Positions 43,921 through 54,013 of a stretch of DNA of 64,000 nucleotides are shown one piece after another. Source of the DNA: Prorocentrum cordatum (Eukaryota; Sar; Dinophyceae; Prorocentrales; Prorocentraceae). Both the position numbers and the translations under genes were made by a program. Numbering within the stretch: position 1 is the stretch's first letter; each line of letters opens with the position of its first letter. Below the pieces are notes generated by a model. It was not told the DNA's origin. It made no database searches and saw only the letters and a program-made list of their open reading frames with translations. The stretch is taken from NCBI GenBank assembly GCA_963575745.1, contig CAUYUJ010013991.1:329501-393500 (forward strand), given 5' to 3'.

Positions 43921-45417
43921 ATGGGAAACACGGTTGAGAGGGTCGTGGACAATGCGGTGGTAGATCCGATCAAGAAGGTGCATAGCAATGTAGTCGAACC
44001 GACATTCCACGCAACGCTCGGTGGCAATGGGCTTGCTGGAGAAATTATCCCTCATCAAGGCACGCGTGTAGCTGTCGGGAATACAAGTGGCGCTGGAGCC
44101 GTGTCTGGCGCAGCGACGTATATCACTACTGGAGGAAGTATACCAGCCGCTGTGGGTGCAGCAGTGGTCGCAGGAGTATCTGCGGCGTGTATGGACGAGG
44201 GATGGAGTGTGCATGTGCACGTAGAATCATCTGAGTCAAGATCGAAGCGCCCACGTCTTGAAGGTCCGGGTCATTCTGCCGCAGCCATGCCCACATCACA
44301 GCAGCAGCCGAGTCAGACGTTAATTCAAGAAGTGAAATGCACGTTGGAGCCATTCGTGCCCCAGACTCATGATCAGATCGACACCAAGCTGGTTTCCTTC
44401 ATACTCGACTTATGTCCTGGAATCGGTGTTATTAAGAGCATAGAGGAGCTCCGCGCTGGAAGGGATCCTGTGACGGGCGAAAAGGTCTCACGCATCGTCG
44501 CGGCTGCGGGCGTTGTCGTTGCTGCTATTGCTCCAGTTGGGAAGATCATCTTGAAAGAGGGTGCCAAGAGGTTGAAGGGCATCGACGACATTAATCCCAA
44601 CGTCTTGAATCACATATTTAGAAACAGTGAGGGCCACGCGAATCCCACCAGTAATGCCTCTAAGTCGCGCTTCTTCGATCTTTTCCAGAATGTTTCCAGT
44701 GATCCGCGGAATCTCGACTCCAGCAGATTGAGTCAAGCTGCCAAAAACGCAGGCGTTGAGGGATATTCCAAAAGCTTCAGGGGTGGCGAAGTATGGGTGC
44801 ACAAGCGCAATGATCAGATCAGTAATGCCGGTGTCAACTGCTGGGGCCATCGTATTTTTGCATCTAACCTCAACAGAGACGTTTCAACCTCGGCTGGCGC
44901 AGCAGCGACAGGATCTGTGGCATTGATGGTTCTATTAGATTGCCACTTGCCTGCAAAGAGGAATACCGACATTTTGGCTGCAATTCTCGAAGCCGAGTCG
45001 TCTTATTGCAGCACAACGTACAGGCAAGGTCCTCATGCTTACGCTTACATGGGTGGGACTACAGATGCGGTGTCTTGCGGGAACTGGATGCCGCATGCGA
45101 AGCTCGTAGTTGGCAATATTCCGGATGGCGTATACAAGCTCCAATATTTTTCTTCCAGCGATTGGAAGACGAACTTGATTCCTTGTTCCCAAAAATTCAG
45201 AATAATGGATGGGGCTGTCCTGGTAAACTCGACAATGCAGGGCGCGGTCTGGACACTGGGCTACACTTGCGCTATCCGGAGGGGGGTCAGGTACAGGGCG
45301 GAACTAGGACGAAAGTGCGTTCGATGTTGCGCAGCGAGCATGGACATATACTTGTTTTGTGGACAGGCGGTGAAGGGACGCATGAAATCTATGCCGATTT
45401 TCCGACAGGTTGCGTGA
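43921..45417 (+). CDS. Leader-bearing gene with pre-toxin-like and nuclease-toxin-like domains
   Basis: The ATG two bases after the perfect leader gives a 498-codon frame. N-terminus: MGNTVERVVDNAVVD, then a Gly/Ala-rich hydrophobic stretch (about 53-90) and a basic patch, SRSKRPRLEG. Residues about 155-215 (LDLCPGIGVIKSIEELRAGR followed by DPVTGEKVS) look like the bacterial pre-toxin TG segment that precedes secreted polymorphic toxins. Residues about 226-306, with LNHIFRNSEGHANP, FFDLFQNVSSDPRNL, GGEVWVHKR and ISNAGVN, look like the C-terminal nuclease domain of CdiA/Rhs-type toxins; H231 and H239 are candidate active-site residues. Bacterial origin by transfer is likely; toxicity is not shown. 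After about residue 440 the frame reads out of phase through a repeated unit, so the present C-terminus is probably not the original one. No secretion signal or immunity partner is evident. Confidence 0.6.
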   Translation: MGNTVERVVDNAVVDPIKKVHSNVVEPTFHATLGGNGLAGEIIPHQGTRVAVGNTSGAGAVSGAATYITTGGSIPAAVGAAVVAGVSAACMDEGWSVHVHVESSESRSKRPRLEGPGHSAAAMPTSQQQPSQTLIQEVKCTLEPFVPQTHDQIDTKLVSFILDLCPGIGVIKSIEELRAGRDPVTGEKVSRIVAAAGVVVAAIAPVGKIILKEGAKRLKGIDDINPNVLNHIFRNSEGHANPTSNASKSRFFDLFQNVSSDPRNLDSSRLSQAAKNAGVEGYSKSFRGGEVWVHKRNDQISNAGVNCWGHRIFASNLNRDVSTSAGAAATGSVALMVLLDCHLPAKRNTDILAAILEAESSYCSTTYRQGPHAYAYMGGTTDAVSCGNWMPHAKLVVGNIPDGVYKLQYFSSSDWKTNLIPCSQKFRIMDGAVLVNSTMQGAVWTLGYTCAIRRGVRYRAELGRKCVRCCAASMDIYLFCGQAVKGRMKSMPIFRQVA

Positions 45418-45755
45418 GGGTAGCTTTTGTGGCCCAAATGGCGCCAGTCTGGCATTGGACCCTCTTGCTGCAGGTTGGCGGCTGCAGGGAAACGAACTTG
45501 TCTTAACAGAGGAGCAGAGTGAACATCCCAGAATGAAGGGTGCGTTCATGTATGGTCTGGACACTGGGCTACACTTGCGCTATCCGGAGGGGGATCAGGT
45601 ACAGGGCGGAACTAGGACGAAAGTGCGTTCGATGTTGCGCAGCGAGCATGGCCGTATACTCATTTTGTTGGCAGGCGGTGAAGGGACGTATGAAATCGAT
45701 GCCGATTTTCCGACAGGTAGCGTGAGGGTAGCCTCTTGTGACCCAAATGGCCCCG
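45246..45755 (+). pseudogene. Duplicated 200-bp coding unit at the decayed 3' end
   Basis: 45246-45445 and 45554-45755 are near-identical (offset 308 bp). Each reads GLDTGLHLRYPEG, TRTKVRSMLRSEHG and DADFPTG-like words, but in different frames, and neither matches the frame that ends at 45417. Between them a coding-like segment reads SLALDPLAAGWRLQGNELVL. A difference of one C near 45731 between the copies marks one of the indels. The unit looks like a protein repeat originally attached to the upstream gene. Confidence 0.55.
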
Positions 45756-45789
45756 GCCACCTGCGCCCCCGGGAGGGGGCTCCCGCCTG

Positions 45790-47465
45790 AGACGCCGCCA
45801 GTCAAAGAGTACGGGGGGGGGGTCGTTGCAGCGCCCCCTCTCTGGAGCCGCCCACGTCGCCTCTCGGCGCTCTCTTGGGACGTTCTTCGGCTGTTCTTGA
45901 GCGCTCTCGGCGCCGTCTTGGGGCCTGTCGGGTTCTTCTGGAGGGCCATCTCAGGCCAGCGCGGCCATCTCGAGGCCTCGAGAGCCCATGGAAAACGAAA
46001 AGGCGACGAGACATAACACATAGCACGCAATGGTTTTCATTTTTTTTGTCTTGGAGGCCTCCTTGGAGAGCTCGAAGGGCAAGCGGGGCCGTCTTGAAGC
46101 GGTCTTGACGACTCTCAGAGGCATGTTGGAGGCTATTTGGAATCGCCCTGGGATGCATTGAGCGATATTGGAGGCGCATCTGGGCTCCTTGCGGCCATCT
46201 CGGATACATTTTGGGCCGTATTGGGCGCTCCAACGACCCGCGGCTACCTTCCCGCGCATGCAGGATGGGGCGGGGAAATGGGGAACCGTGTCTATGGAGG
46301 GGAAGAGTGGGCTTGGATGAATTACTTCGTCACGCCGCTTACGCTTAAAGGGGTGCTGGGATTCCTGTCTCCCTCCGGCCCTCTCCTGCGGCGGGCCCCC
46401 CCACTCCCTGTGACTTCCCCCCCCCTCCCTCCTTCCAGGCCCCGCGCGCGGCCTAGCGAAAACTCCGGGGAGAAAAACAACAACTCGTTCTGAATACCTC
46501 TCCGAATTCTCGGTGGATTTTTCCTTGGGCGCGCGCATCGAAAAACGCGCGCGGGAAAATCCGGAGGGCACCCGGAAAAGTTCACGCGGTTTTTCCGGGG
46601 CAAATTCACATTTGGATGGAAAAATCCGGGCAGAATTCATTCGAGAATCCGGGATAGTATTCCCTGGCGGCCGTGGAAAAATCCCACCAGCCATGCAGGG
46701 CGTGGGTGGTGGTTTAACGGGCTAGCTTATCCGCGCGTTTCTCCCTGGCAGGGACGGGCCCCCCCCCCCCCGCCCTCTCGTTCCCGGGCGTGGGCAGAGA
46801 GTGGCCGCGGGGCGGTGGAGCGCCCGAAATGGCCGAAGATGTTTCCATAGGAACCGCAGGCAACCCAAGAAGGATTCCGAGATCGCTCCATATACTTGCA
46901 GATGGTACAATGTTGCTTCCAATGTGCCTCCAAGCCCCCTCAAGACCGCTTCGTGACAGCCCACAATTGTCTTTCGAGCTCTTGAAGGAGGCCTCCAACA
47001 GGTTCAACTCCTTTACAATCACTGTGCGCTTCAATTTTTTCCTTCTCGCCTTTTTGCTTTCCGTAGTTTCTAGAGGCCTCGAGATGGCTGCGAGTTGGTT
47101 TGAACTTGCTTTGAGAGGGGGCCATCAGGGCCCAAGTCGGCTCCAAGAGCGCCAAAGAGCGGCCCAAAACGCTTCAAGGGCGTCGCAAGAGGGCCGCATT
47201 TGGCGACTGGGGGGCTCGAGAAGGAACGGAGCGTTGCCAGGGCCCCACTTCTTTGACCGACGGCTTCAAGATGGCCCCAGGAGGACCCCCGAGGCTTCCA
47301 ACAGGGGCCCAGGAGATCCCCGAAACGACCCGAAGAGGGCCCCAAGGGGCTCCAAGACAGCCGCCAAAGGCAGCCAGAATTGCCCTATGAGAGCGCCGCG
47401 GCGGCACTGATATGACGACGTTGATGGGGCGATCCCGCAGGCACCTAGACCGAACGACTCGAGAT
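45790..47465. repeat. CCAAGA-family blocks around T-rich cores
   Basis: Mixed-orientation blocks at 45830-46240 and 46800-47400. Cores lie at about 45985-46045 (reverse) and 47030-47065 (TTCTCGCCTTTTTGCTTTCC). 46500-46690 has inverted GGATTTTTCC/GGAAAAATCC words. Poly-C lies at 46751-46762. No gene. Confidence 0.6.
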
Positions 47466-48435
47466 CCTCGATGATTGATGCCCGTCGTCGTCAGCGTGTT
47501 TTTTTCTCTCTATCCTTTATCTGTCCTTTCCTTGTCCTCCTCCTCCCCCTCGCCCCTCTTCTGCGACCTCCTCCTTTTTCTGCTCCCTCCCCGTTCCCGT
47601 GCATCTTCCGATTCGTTACTCCTGCGCCCTTTTCTTTTCCCTAATGTAACGGTTGTCCTCGTTTTTTTTCCTCGCGTTGCATGTTGCTTCACTTCGCTTT
47701 CATGCTTAGCGCAACTCGCTTGGGATTCGAGTCTGCAAATGCTTTATTATGCATGTGCTTGCCCTTTCCTATGTTTTCTTACGTCCTCCTGCTCCTTGAT
47801 CCCCCCACCTCTTCCTACACCCTCGCTGGTGAGGGCGCGCGGCGCACGCGCGATCCGCGCGGATCATTGGTGCGCCTTTTGCCTCCCTCAGGCTCCTTGT
47901 GCTTCTTCCTACCTCCCCCGAGCTCCTCTCCCGTGTTCCTACCTGCTCATGCTCTTGCACGTTTCCAGTCTTTCCTATCACCATGCTCCCTCTCTTCACC
48001 GTGTTCATTATGATTTTCATTGTCCGCCCTCCTCTCCTTTGCTCCGCTTCCTGCACTTCATCATCCGCGAATACGGATGCGGCTCGCTATTTTCGCCGCT
48101 TGCCCGATTACCCGGCCTTGATCAGGGCGATTCGCCTTGCGGTTGTTCATGGATTGGCTCGCGAGGATTTGAGCAACGCGTCAATGACTTCACCGGGCGT
48201 CTAGGTGTTGTCGTTGGCGCCTGGGCGTTGCCGCTGGGGTTTACCGCGGGCCAGTATGATTAACCATTGCAAGCTGCGCGTTGGCAGGCATTCGCCTTCC
48301 TGGAGACATCTGTCTGGTTTCGCAGCGACCTTCTTTCGCACTGCTCTTGTTTCTTTGCCTCCAGTTTGCGGCTGTATGTTTGTAGCCCTTGGCTGAGCTC
48401 CATCAGACGGCTGTAATTCCGCTGCCCCTCGCTCG
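47466..48435. other. Pyrimidine-rich spacer
   Basis: 47500-48060 is rich in tcctcc, ctccc and tttcc. Frames through it are Leu/Ser/Pro-rich by composition. 48060-48435 is unique with no credible gene. Confidence 0.45.
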
Positions 48436-48689
48436 ATGTATGACCGCCCCCGCCGCAATGCTCGTGAACTCTCTGGTGGGCTGATCATTTGTGGTTTTGT
48501 CTGCAGTTGGACTGCGGGCGGAACGCGGGCGCCGCTTGTGCAGCATTCCATTGTTCGTTTTCCTCTGTGGGCATCCGCAGTGGATTTTGCGCGCGTTTGT
48601 TTTTTTGTTGAGCAGATCAGTTCAATAAGATCTGTCGTTGTCCGGCACGAGACCACTAACATGAAATTTGAAAAGGAAAAAATATCCAC

Positions 48690-49209
48690 GCGTCCCTTCA
48701 TAGCCCTTGGCGAAGCCAACATCTCCAAGTTGCTCGCGAAGATTGTGGGAGCAACCAGTAAGGACAAGAGGATCAAGATTCGCTCGCAGGCCGGCTACGT
48801 GACTTTTCTCGCAGAAGCCAAGCTACTACGCGGAGATCGAGCTCGAGCAGGGATCGTCGATTGGAGATCGGGCACCATCAAGAGAGTTTGCAGATCTACG
48901 TTGGCAGCCGAGACGATGTCGGCAGTAGACGCTCTAGGCTGTGCTCAGATTTCACGCTGTGCTTTCGCTTCGCTAGAGATTCCGGATGCCCATCCGGAGG
49001 ACATCCCGCCGAGTCTGTTGCCGCTCGCTCATGTCACAGATTGCGCCAGCTTGTACGATACGATGCACAAAGACGGTTATTCCAAGGTCCCGCCAGAGCG
49101 GCGCCCTATGCTCGACCTAGTGGGCCTCAAGGAGTCACTAGAAGAGGAAGTTAATCAGGGCAGTGCTGCGAGACACACGCCTCGCTTTGCAGCATCAAGA
49201 GCCGATTGA
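48690..49209 (+). pseudogene. Copia-type retroelement fragment, RNase H domain
   Basis: The frame contains IRSQAGYVTFLAEAKLL, RSGTIKRVCRSTLAAETMSA and LAHVTDCASLYDTMHKDG, followed by PERRPMLDLVGLKESLEEE. This is the order of the RNase H part of Ty1/Copia polyproteins: Ser-Gln-Ala-Gly-Tyr, Ser-Thr-Leu-Ala-Ala-Glu, and Thr-Asp-Cys with Ser-Leu-Tyr-Asp. The Glu and second Asp of the active site are present. The upstream Ser-Asp-Ala block, integrase and reverse transcriptase are missing, and the frame ends early at 49209. The frame is open upstream to 48436, but that part is not recognisable. No LTRs were found. A dead fragment. Confidence 0.75.
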
Positions 49210-49461
49210 CCAGGCCAGAGAGCACGAGGCACACCTGACCAGCGCCGGCTCACTTTTCAAGCGCGCGGTGCGCCTGGTCTCATTTTAGCTCGTTGACGTG
49301 CCAGCTTCACGTCTAAATGCGCTATATCGGTAGATGCACAGATCAGAAGAATGTTGTACGAGTGTGAAACAAATCGTGTCAGTGCTGATCTGTGCGCAGT
49401 GTAGCATAGCGTGCCAGCAAGCAAGCAGTGCTAATATTCAGACGGAAGGTGACATGTCCTT
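49210..49461. other. Spacer
   Basis: Unique, about 250 bp, no feature seen. Confidence 0.4.
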
Positions 49462-49482
49462 TCGTAACCATTTGGGCTCAAT
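49462..49482 (+). other. Decayed DinoSL relict
   Basis: TCGTAACCATTTGGGCTCAA then T matches 17 of 21 leader bases without gaps. It shares the T-to-G change (CCATTTGGGC) with the relict at 28215. Confidence 0.65.
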
Positions 49483-49621
49483 CCTTTTCAGGGCCCTTTA
49501 GCTTGGGCGCATCGGTAGGCACCTTTGCAGGTTCCGCTGAGCAACAAACCATCGCCTTTCATTGCTGATACATTTACGTCATTGCTGACAACGACAACCT
49601 CGCGGTTATCATCGCACCTAG

Positions 49622-49894
49622 ACCCCTCATCGCAATGTCGGGTCTGCAACCAAGACGGCCACGACGACCACCGATACGGGCGCGAGTTCGGACACGTCAA
49701 ACACCACAGCCACCACCGAGCCATGGGGATTATTAATTGCAGTCTTCGCTGGTGTCTTGATCTTCTTCTTGTTGATATTGTTCTTGGTCTGCGGCGTCGC
49801 GCTGGGCTGCCTGGTGGGGCTCGAGTGTCCTGGCCGTGGCAGGGGCCCAACACCCCAGCGCGGCATTCACAACGCGGAGGTTGAGGTCAACTAG
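49622..49894 (+). pseudogene. Single-pass membrane protein remnant
   Basis: A frame without an ATG, from after a TAG at 49619-49621 to a TAG at 49892-49894. It reads a Thr/Ser-rich segment (TKTATTTTDTGASSDTSNTT), a strong transmembrane run (LIAVFAGVLIFFLLILFLVC), then GVALGCLVGLECPGRGRGPT and a short tail ending NAEVEVN. It lies 140 bp after the relict leader; between them coding character sits in another frame (DTFTSLLTTTTSRLSS). The order suggests a leader-bearing retrocopy with at least one indel: Thr-rich outer part, one membrane span, short Cys/Arg cytoplasmic tail. The family is unknown. Confidence 0.5.
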
Positions 49895-50660
49895 TCGGAG
49901 CAGGACGCGGAGATCGATGAGCACGAGTCGGCGCACCGTGTTTAGCACGACGCGGAGCCTGTATCATCAGGCTACTCTGCAGAGCGACACTACGCCAACT
50001 CACCTTTGGCTTCGAGAGGCCACGTTTTTTCCCAACCATCCAAGCGCTCTCACATGGCCCCAACGTGCCTGCGACAGGGCGGCGGAGTTTCATTGTTGGC
50101 GTTCGAATGCTCTTGGTCGGCGCCTCAGTGTGTGTGCCGCTCGCGCCAAGGCGCGTCAGGCTGCAATGCTGGCTTGCAGGTGGTCCGCCTGCGGCCGGCC
50201 AAGTGAATTTGATGCATTTCTTCACTTCCAAGAGCTGGCCTCTCCACCTTGCGCGCACATCCTTGGGCAATCGACCAGATAAGTGCGCGCCAGGCTGATG
50301 CGTCTCCGTCGGGCAATATCAATGTCATGTCCTGTTGTTCACTATTTTCACTCCAGGGGCAGCGAGGAATTTCGCTACGCTTTGCGTGCGCACCCTTGGA
50401 TTACTTACCAGGCGGGTATGCGCCAAGCGATGCGTCTCTACCAGTGTATATCTACCTATACGACCATCCTGCGGGTGATGAGGAAGTTGGGGGGGGGCAG
50501 CAATGGGGAACAGTGGTGATTGTTGTTCTGACGATGCCTGTGGGGCGGAGTCTAGTGAGTAGTGTGATTGTGCACGTGAGCGTGATGTGATGTGGCGATG
50601 TCGGCGAAGCGCACTCGACATTGTCGTGAAGCGCTGTCCCAGGAGGATTTCGAGACACCA
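49895..50660. other. Spacer with a 130-bp imperfect duplication
   Basis: GCGCACATCCTTGGG...GATGCGTCTCC (50255-50312) and GCGCACCCTTGGA...GATGCGTCTCT (50388-50440) are related. Frames in this region are not convincing as genes. Confidence 0.4.
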
Positions 50661-51130
50661 GCCTGGGTAGTCGAAGGCCAGACTGTCAGATTGGATTGAG
50701 CCCCCAGGGCCAATCTGGCCCGGCCAAACTGGATGATTTGGGTTATTCGCCAGACTGGATTCGCGTTGGCTCCCTCGCCAGATTGCCCCCGTTTGCCAGA
50801 TTGGGCCTGCCAGATTGGCGCCAGATTGGCTTCGACTATCCAGCCAGCGGGACACTGGCGGGACACCGCGGGCCACCGGCCGCCGGAGGAGAAACATTTG
50901 GTCCGGCCGCGGCCCAGCCACAGGAGGATTTCGGGACACCAGCGGGACACCGCGGGCCACCGGCCGCCGAAGGAGAAACATTTGGTCCGGCCGCGGCCCA
51001 GCCAGGAGGATTTCCTCTCGCGCCCGCGCAGCTTCGCCTCGCCCGCACGCACGGCACGCACGACACGAACCCGGAACCGAAATCGATTTCTTGGTAGGGG
51101 GGGTCTCCGTTTCACCTCGCACTCACCCCC
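50661..51130. repeat. CAGATTGG words and an 86-bp direct duplication
   Basis: 50690-50830 has gccagattggc words. GGGACACCGCGGGCCACCGG followed by CCGCCG, AGGAGAAACATTTGGTCCGG and CCGCGGCCCAGCCA occurs twice (about 50856 and 50946). Confidence 0.8.
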
Positions 51131-51139
51131 CAACCTCCC

Positions 51140-51178
<39 letters not shown>

Positions 51179-51179
51179 G

Positions 51180-51226
<47 letters not shown>
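51140..51226. repeat. TA dinucleotide microsatellite
   Basis: About 85 bp of tatata with rare G. Confidence 0.95.
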
Positions 51227-51239
51227 GAGCTACAGGGCC

Positions 51240-52440
51240 GGGGGCTCCCTGGCCGGGACCGCAACCCCCCATGGCGGGATCGGGCCTCCGGGGGCGCCCT
51301 TGTCCGGCCCAAGAGGCGCCGAAGACGGTCCAAGCGTGCCTCGAGACGCTCACGATCGATCCAAGACGCCCAAGATGGCTCCCAGACGGCCCAAGAGGTC
51401 TCCAAGATGTCCCAAGAGAGCACCAAAAGCATTCCGAAGAGGGCTGCAAGAGGCCAAAATCATTGATTTCCGTTGGTTTTTGTTTGCAGGTTTTTGGTTT
51501 TCTTGTTTTTTCGTCGTCCCGACCCTCCAAGACAGCCCGCGAAGTCCCCAAGACCGTCCGAAGATCGCCCAAAAGGCCCCCAAGAGCGCCCCCAAGACGG
51601 CTCAAGAGGGCCTAAAAACAACCCAGTAGGCGCCTAAGACCGCCCAGGAGCTTGCAAACGCGGCCCAAGAGGCGTCGAAGACGGTCAAAGCGTGCCTCGA
51701 CGCGGCTAAGACCGCTTCAAGACGCCCAAGATGGCTCCCAGATGGCCCAAGAGGCCTCCAAGACGTCCCGAGAGAGCCCCAAGAGCATTCCCAAGAGGGC
51801 TGCAAGAGGCCGAAATCATTGAATTCCGTTGGTTTTTTGCAGGTGATTGGTTTTCTTGTTTTTTCGTCGTCCCGACCCTCCAAGACAGCCCACGAAGTCC
51901 CCAAGACCGTCCCAAGATCGCCCAAGAGGCCCCCAAGAGCGCCCCAAAACGGTCCAAGAGGGCCTAACAACAACCCAATCTGCGCCTTATACCGCCCAAG
52001 AGCTTGCAAACACGGCCCAAGCGGCGTCGAAAACGGTCAAGGCGTGCCCCGACGCGCCTAAGACCGCTCCAAGACGCCCAAGATGGTTCCCGGATGGCCC
52101 AAGTTGCGTCCACGACGTCCCGAGACAACCCCAAGAGCATTCCCAAGAGGGACCCAAACAGCCAAAATCATTGCTTCCCTTCAGGCTTTTTAAAGGTTTT
52201 TGGCTTCCTCATTTTTTCGTCGTCCCGACGCTCCAAGACGGCCCAAGAGGCCCCCGAGACCGCCCCAAGCTGGCCCCAGAGGTTCCCAAGAGATCCCCAA
52301 GACGGCCAAAGAGGCCCCAACGACGGCCCAGTAGCAACCAAGACAGCCCAAGAGGCTCCAAACATTGCCCCAAGACGCGCCCATGTCGGTCCAAGCGTGC
52401 TTCGAGACGCCTAAGACCACACCAAGACGCCCACGATCGT
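51240..52440. repeat. Three tandem copies of a 350-bp CCAAGA-family unit
   Basis: TTTTTCGTCGTCCCGACCCT (about 51508, 51860) and TTTTTCGTCGTCCCGACGCT (about 52213) mark units about 350 bp apart. Each has ATCATTG...TTCCGTTGG cores and ccaagaggcccc words. Confidence 0.75.
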
Positions 52441-52618
52441 TCCCCTTTTCCTCCTCCTCCTTCCGTCCTCTCTCGTCCTCCCTCCCCTCGTCCTCCTCTC
52501 CTCTCTCCCCCCTTCCCTCCTTCCCCCTCTCCTCCATCGGACCTTCGCCCCTGCGTGTCCGCCCCGCCCTTCCTCCCGTCGCCGCTTCCCCCCCCCTTCC
52601 CCTTCGCCCGCTCGCTCG
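52441..52618. repeat. CT-rich tract
   Basis: tcctcc, cttcc and ccctcc words just upstream of the LINE. Confidence 0.7.
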
Positions 52619-53514
52619 ATGCTCTTTCTACTGATTGTGCACTCGATTGTTGACTTCTCTTGCGCGCTCGATTTTGGAGGAGTGATCCGCAAGGGGGCAC
52701 CTACAGTGGGTCAATCGCCGGAGGGCAAGCACAAGAAGGGCAACGACCCCGACCTCTCCAAGATGTCGGACAGGGAGATCCTCGTCGATCTCTACAAGAT
52801 GGTGCGCCTGCGCTCGATTGACATCAACGACGCCCGCGACGCCGCAGATCTAGCATCCACCACGGCGACTTCAGCAATGGAAGCAGCAACGCAGATACAA
52901 GGGCAAGTTGACGACATCAACAAAACGATCACAAAAAAAAATGGTGACACGAACGAGCTACGGAACACCATCACGTCACGAAGAAAGCTTCCACCATGAT
53001 CTACAAGGATAGCGACAGGGACTTACAGGTGATCTTCGGTGGACTGGAGTCGGAAATCCCAGAGAAGGACATCACCCAGCATATGACCGACATTCTCAAC
53101 GAAATCAGCGTCATGGACAATATCGACAGCACATTCACCTTCAGCGATCTGGGCAACATGGGCATAGCACAGTTCAAGACACATGCGGGGGAAGTAGGAT
53201 TTCTGAAAAAGTGGCGCGGCAAGGAGGCCGAGTGGAAAAATGGAGACAAGTTATGGTGCAAAAACAATGACCCAATCGAAAAACGCCGCATGGACAAGAC
53301 ACTCGGGCAGGCGAAGCACCAGCTTATGAATGCGGGCCTTGCACAGCAGTCTATCCGCATATTTTGGGATAGAGGCACAATCAAGTAGAAAGGCAAGCTG
53401 ATTGCAGAAATCGCCGAGGACGGCCAGCTGACCACATACGGGGAGGGAGACAACGTCAAAGAAGGCGTCCAAGCATTGATGGCGAAGTGGAAAGCGGCGC
53501 GAGATCTACAATGA
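52619..53514 (+). pseudogene. LINE ORF1-like protein, frame-broken
   Basis: The first part has SDREILVDLYKMVRLRSIDI, a helical region with repeated Ala/Asp and INKTITKKNGD. A shift near 52970 leads into MIYKDSDRDLQVIFGGLESE, DITQHMTDILNEIS and KKWRGKEAEWKNGDKLWC. A TAG at 53386-53388 interrupts, and coding continues in frame with KGKLIAEIAEDGQLTTYGEG to TGA at 53512-53514. The position before the endonuclease and the coiled-coil plus basic composition fit an ORF1 nucleic-acid chaperone; no zinc knuckle is seen. Confidence 0.6.
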
Positions 53515-54013
53515 TGGCAGCTTCCAACCGTTTCACCATATAGTCAATTCTTTCACGGAGCCACAAAGTACTCCAAAGGAGCTGCTGGCGACCGGCATCA
53601 TCGGCGACATGCGCAGGAAGATGCGGCTTTATCTCCGACCTTCGACTTCACTTACGCCCAGGACGGCGCTCCCAAACCCACTCTTTCTTCTCGTTTCAAC
53701 CCCGTCTCCGACCCGACGAACCCCGCCCCGACGCGCCCGACTGTCCACCCAAGCCCAAACGTTTCACCCCTAACCCCCAAAAGGATTCACAAAATGGGGG
53801 AACATGATACACATATTATTGTTGACGCCCATGGCGCGGCCAGGCAAGCCGTCAAGGTACCAGACAGGACTCTGCATCATCAGCACGGTTCTCGGCTACC
53901 TGATGTTCGGCCTGACGACCCGGAGCCAGGCGACATGCATTCCAAGGCTTCGCAAGACATGGTTTCACTCTTGCGGCCAGTTCTACATTCGCGCGTAAGG
54001 TATCCAACTCCTT
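53515..54013. other. LINE inter-ORF segment
   Basis: No clear frame. The sequence is CCCGAC/CCAAC-rich and leads into the Pro/His-rich start of the endonuclease frame. Confidence 0.4.

Noticed and set aside
45425-45760. Leader-like GGCCATTTGGG on the minus strand in both duplicated units
   Set aside because: It lies inside a plus-strand coding-like unit, breaks off after 12 bases and has no minus-strand gene after it.
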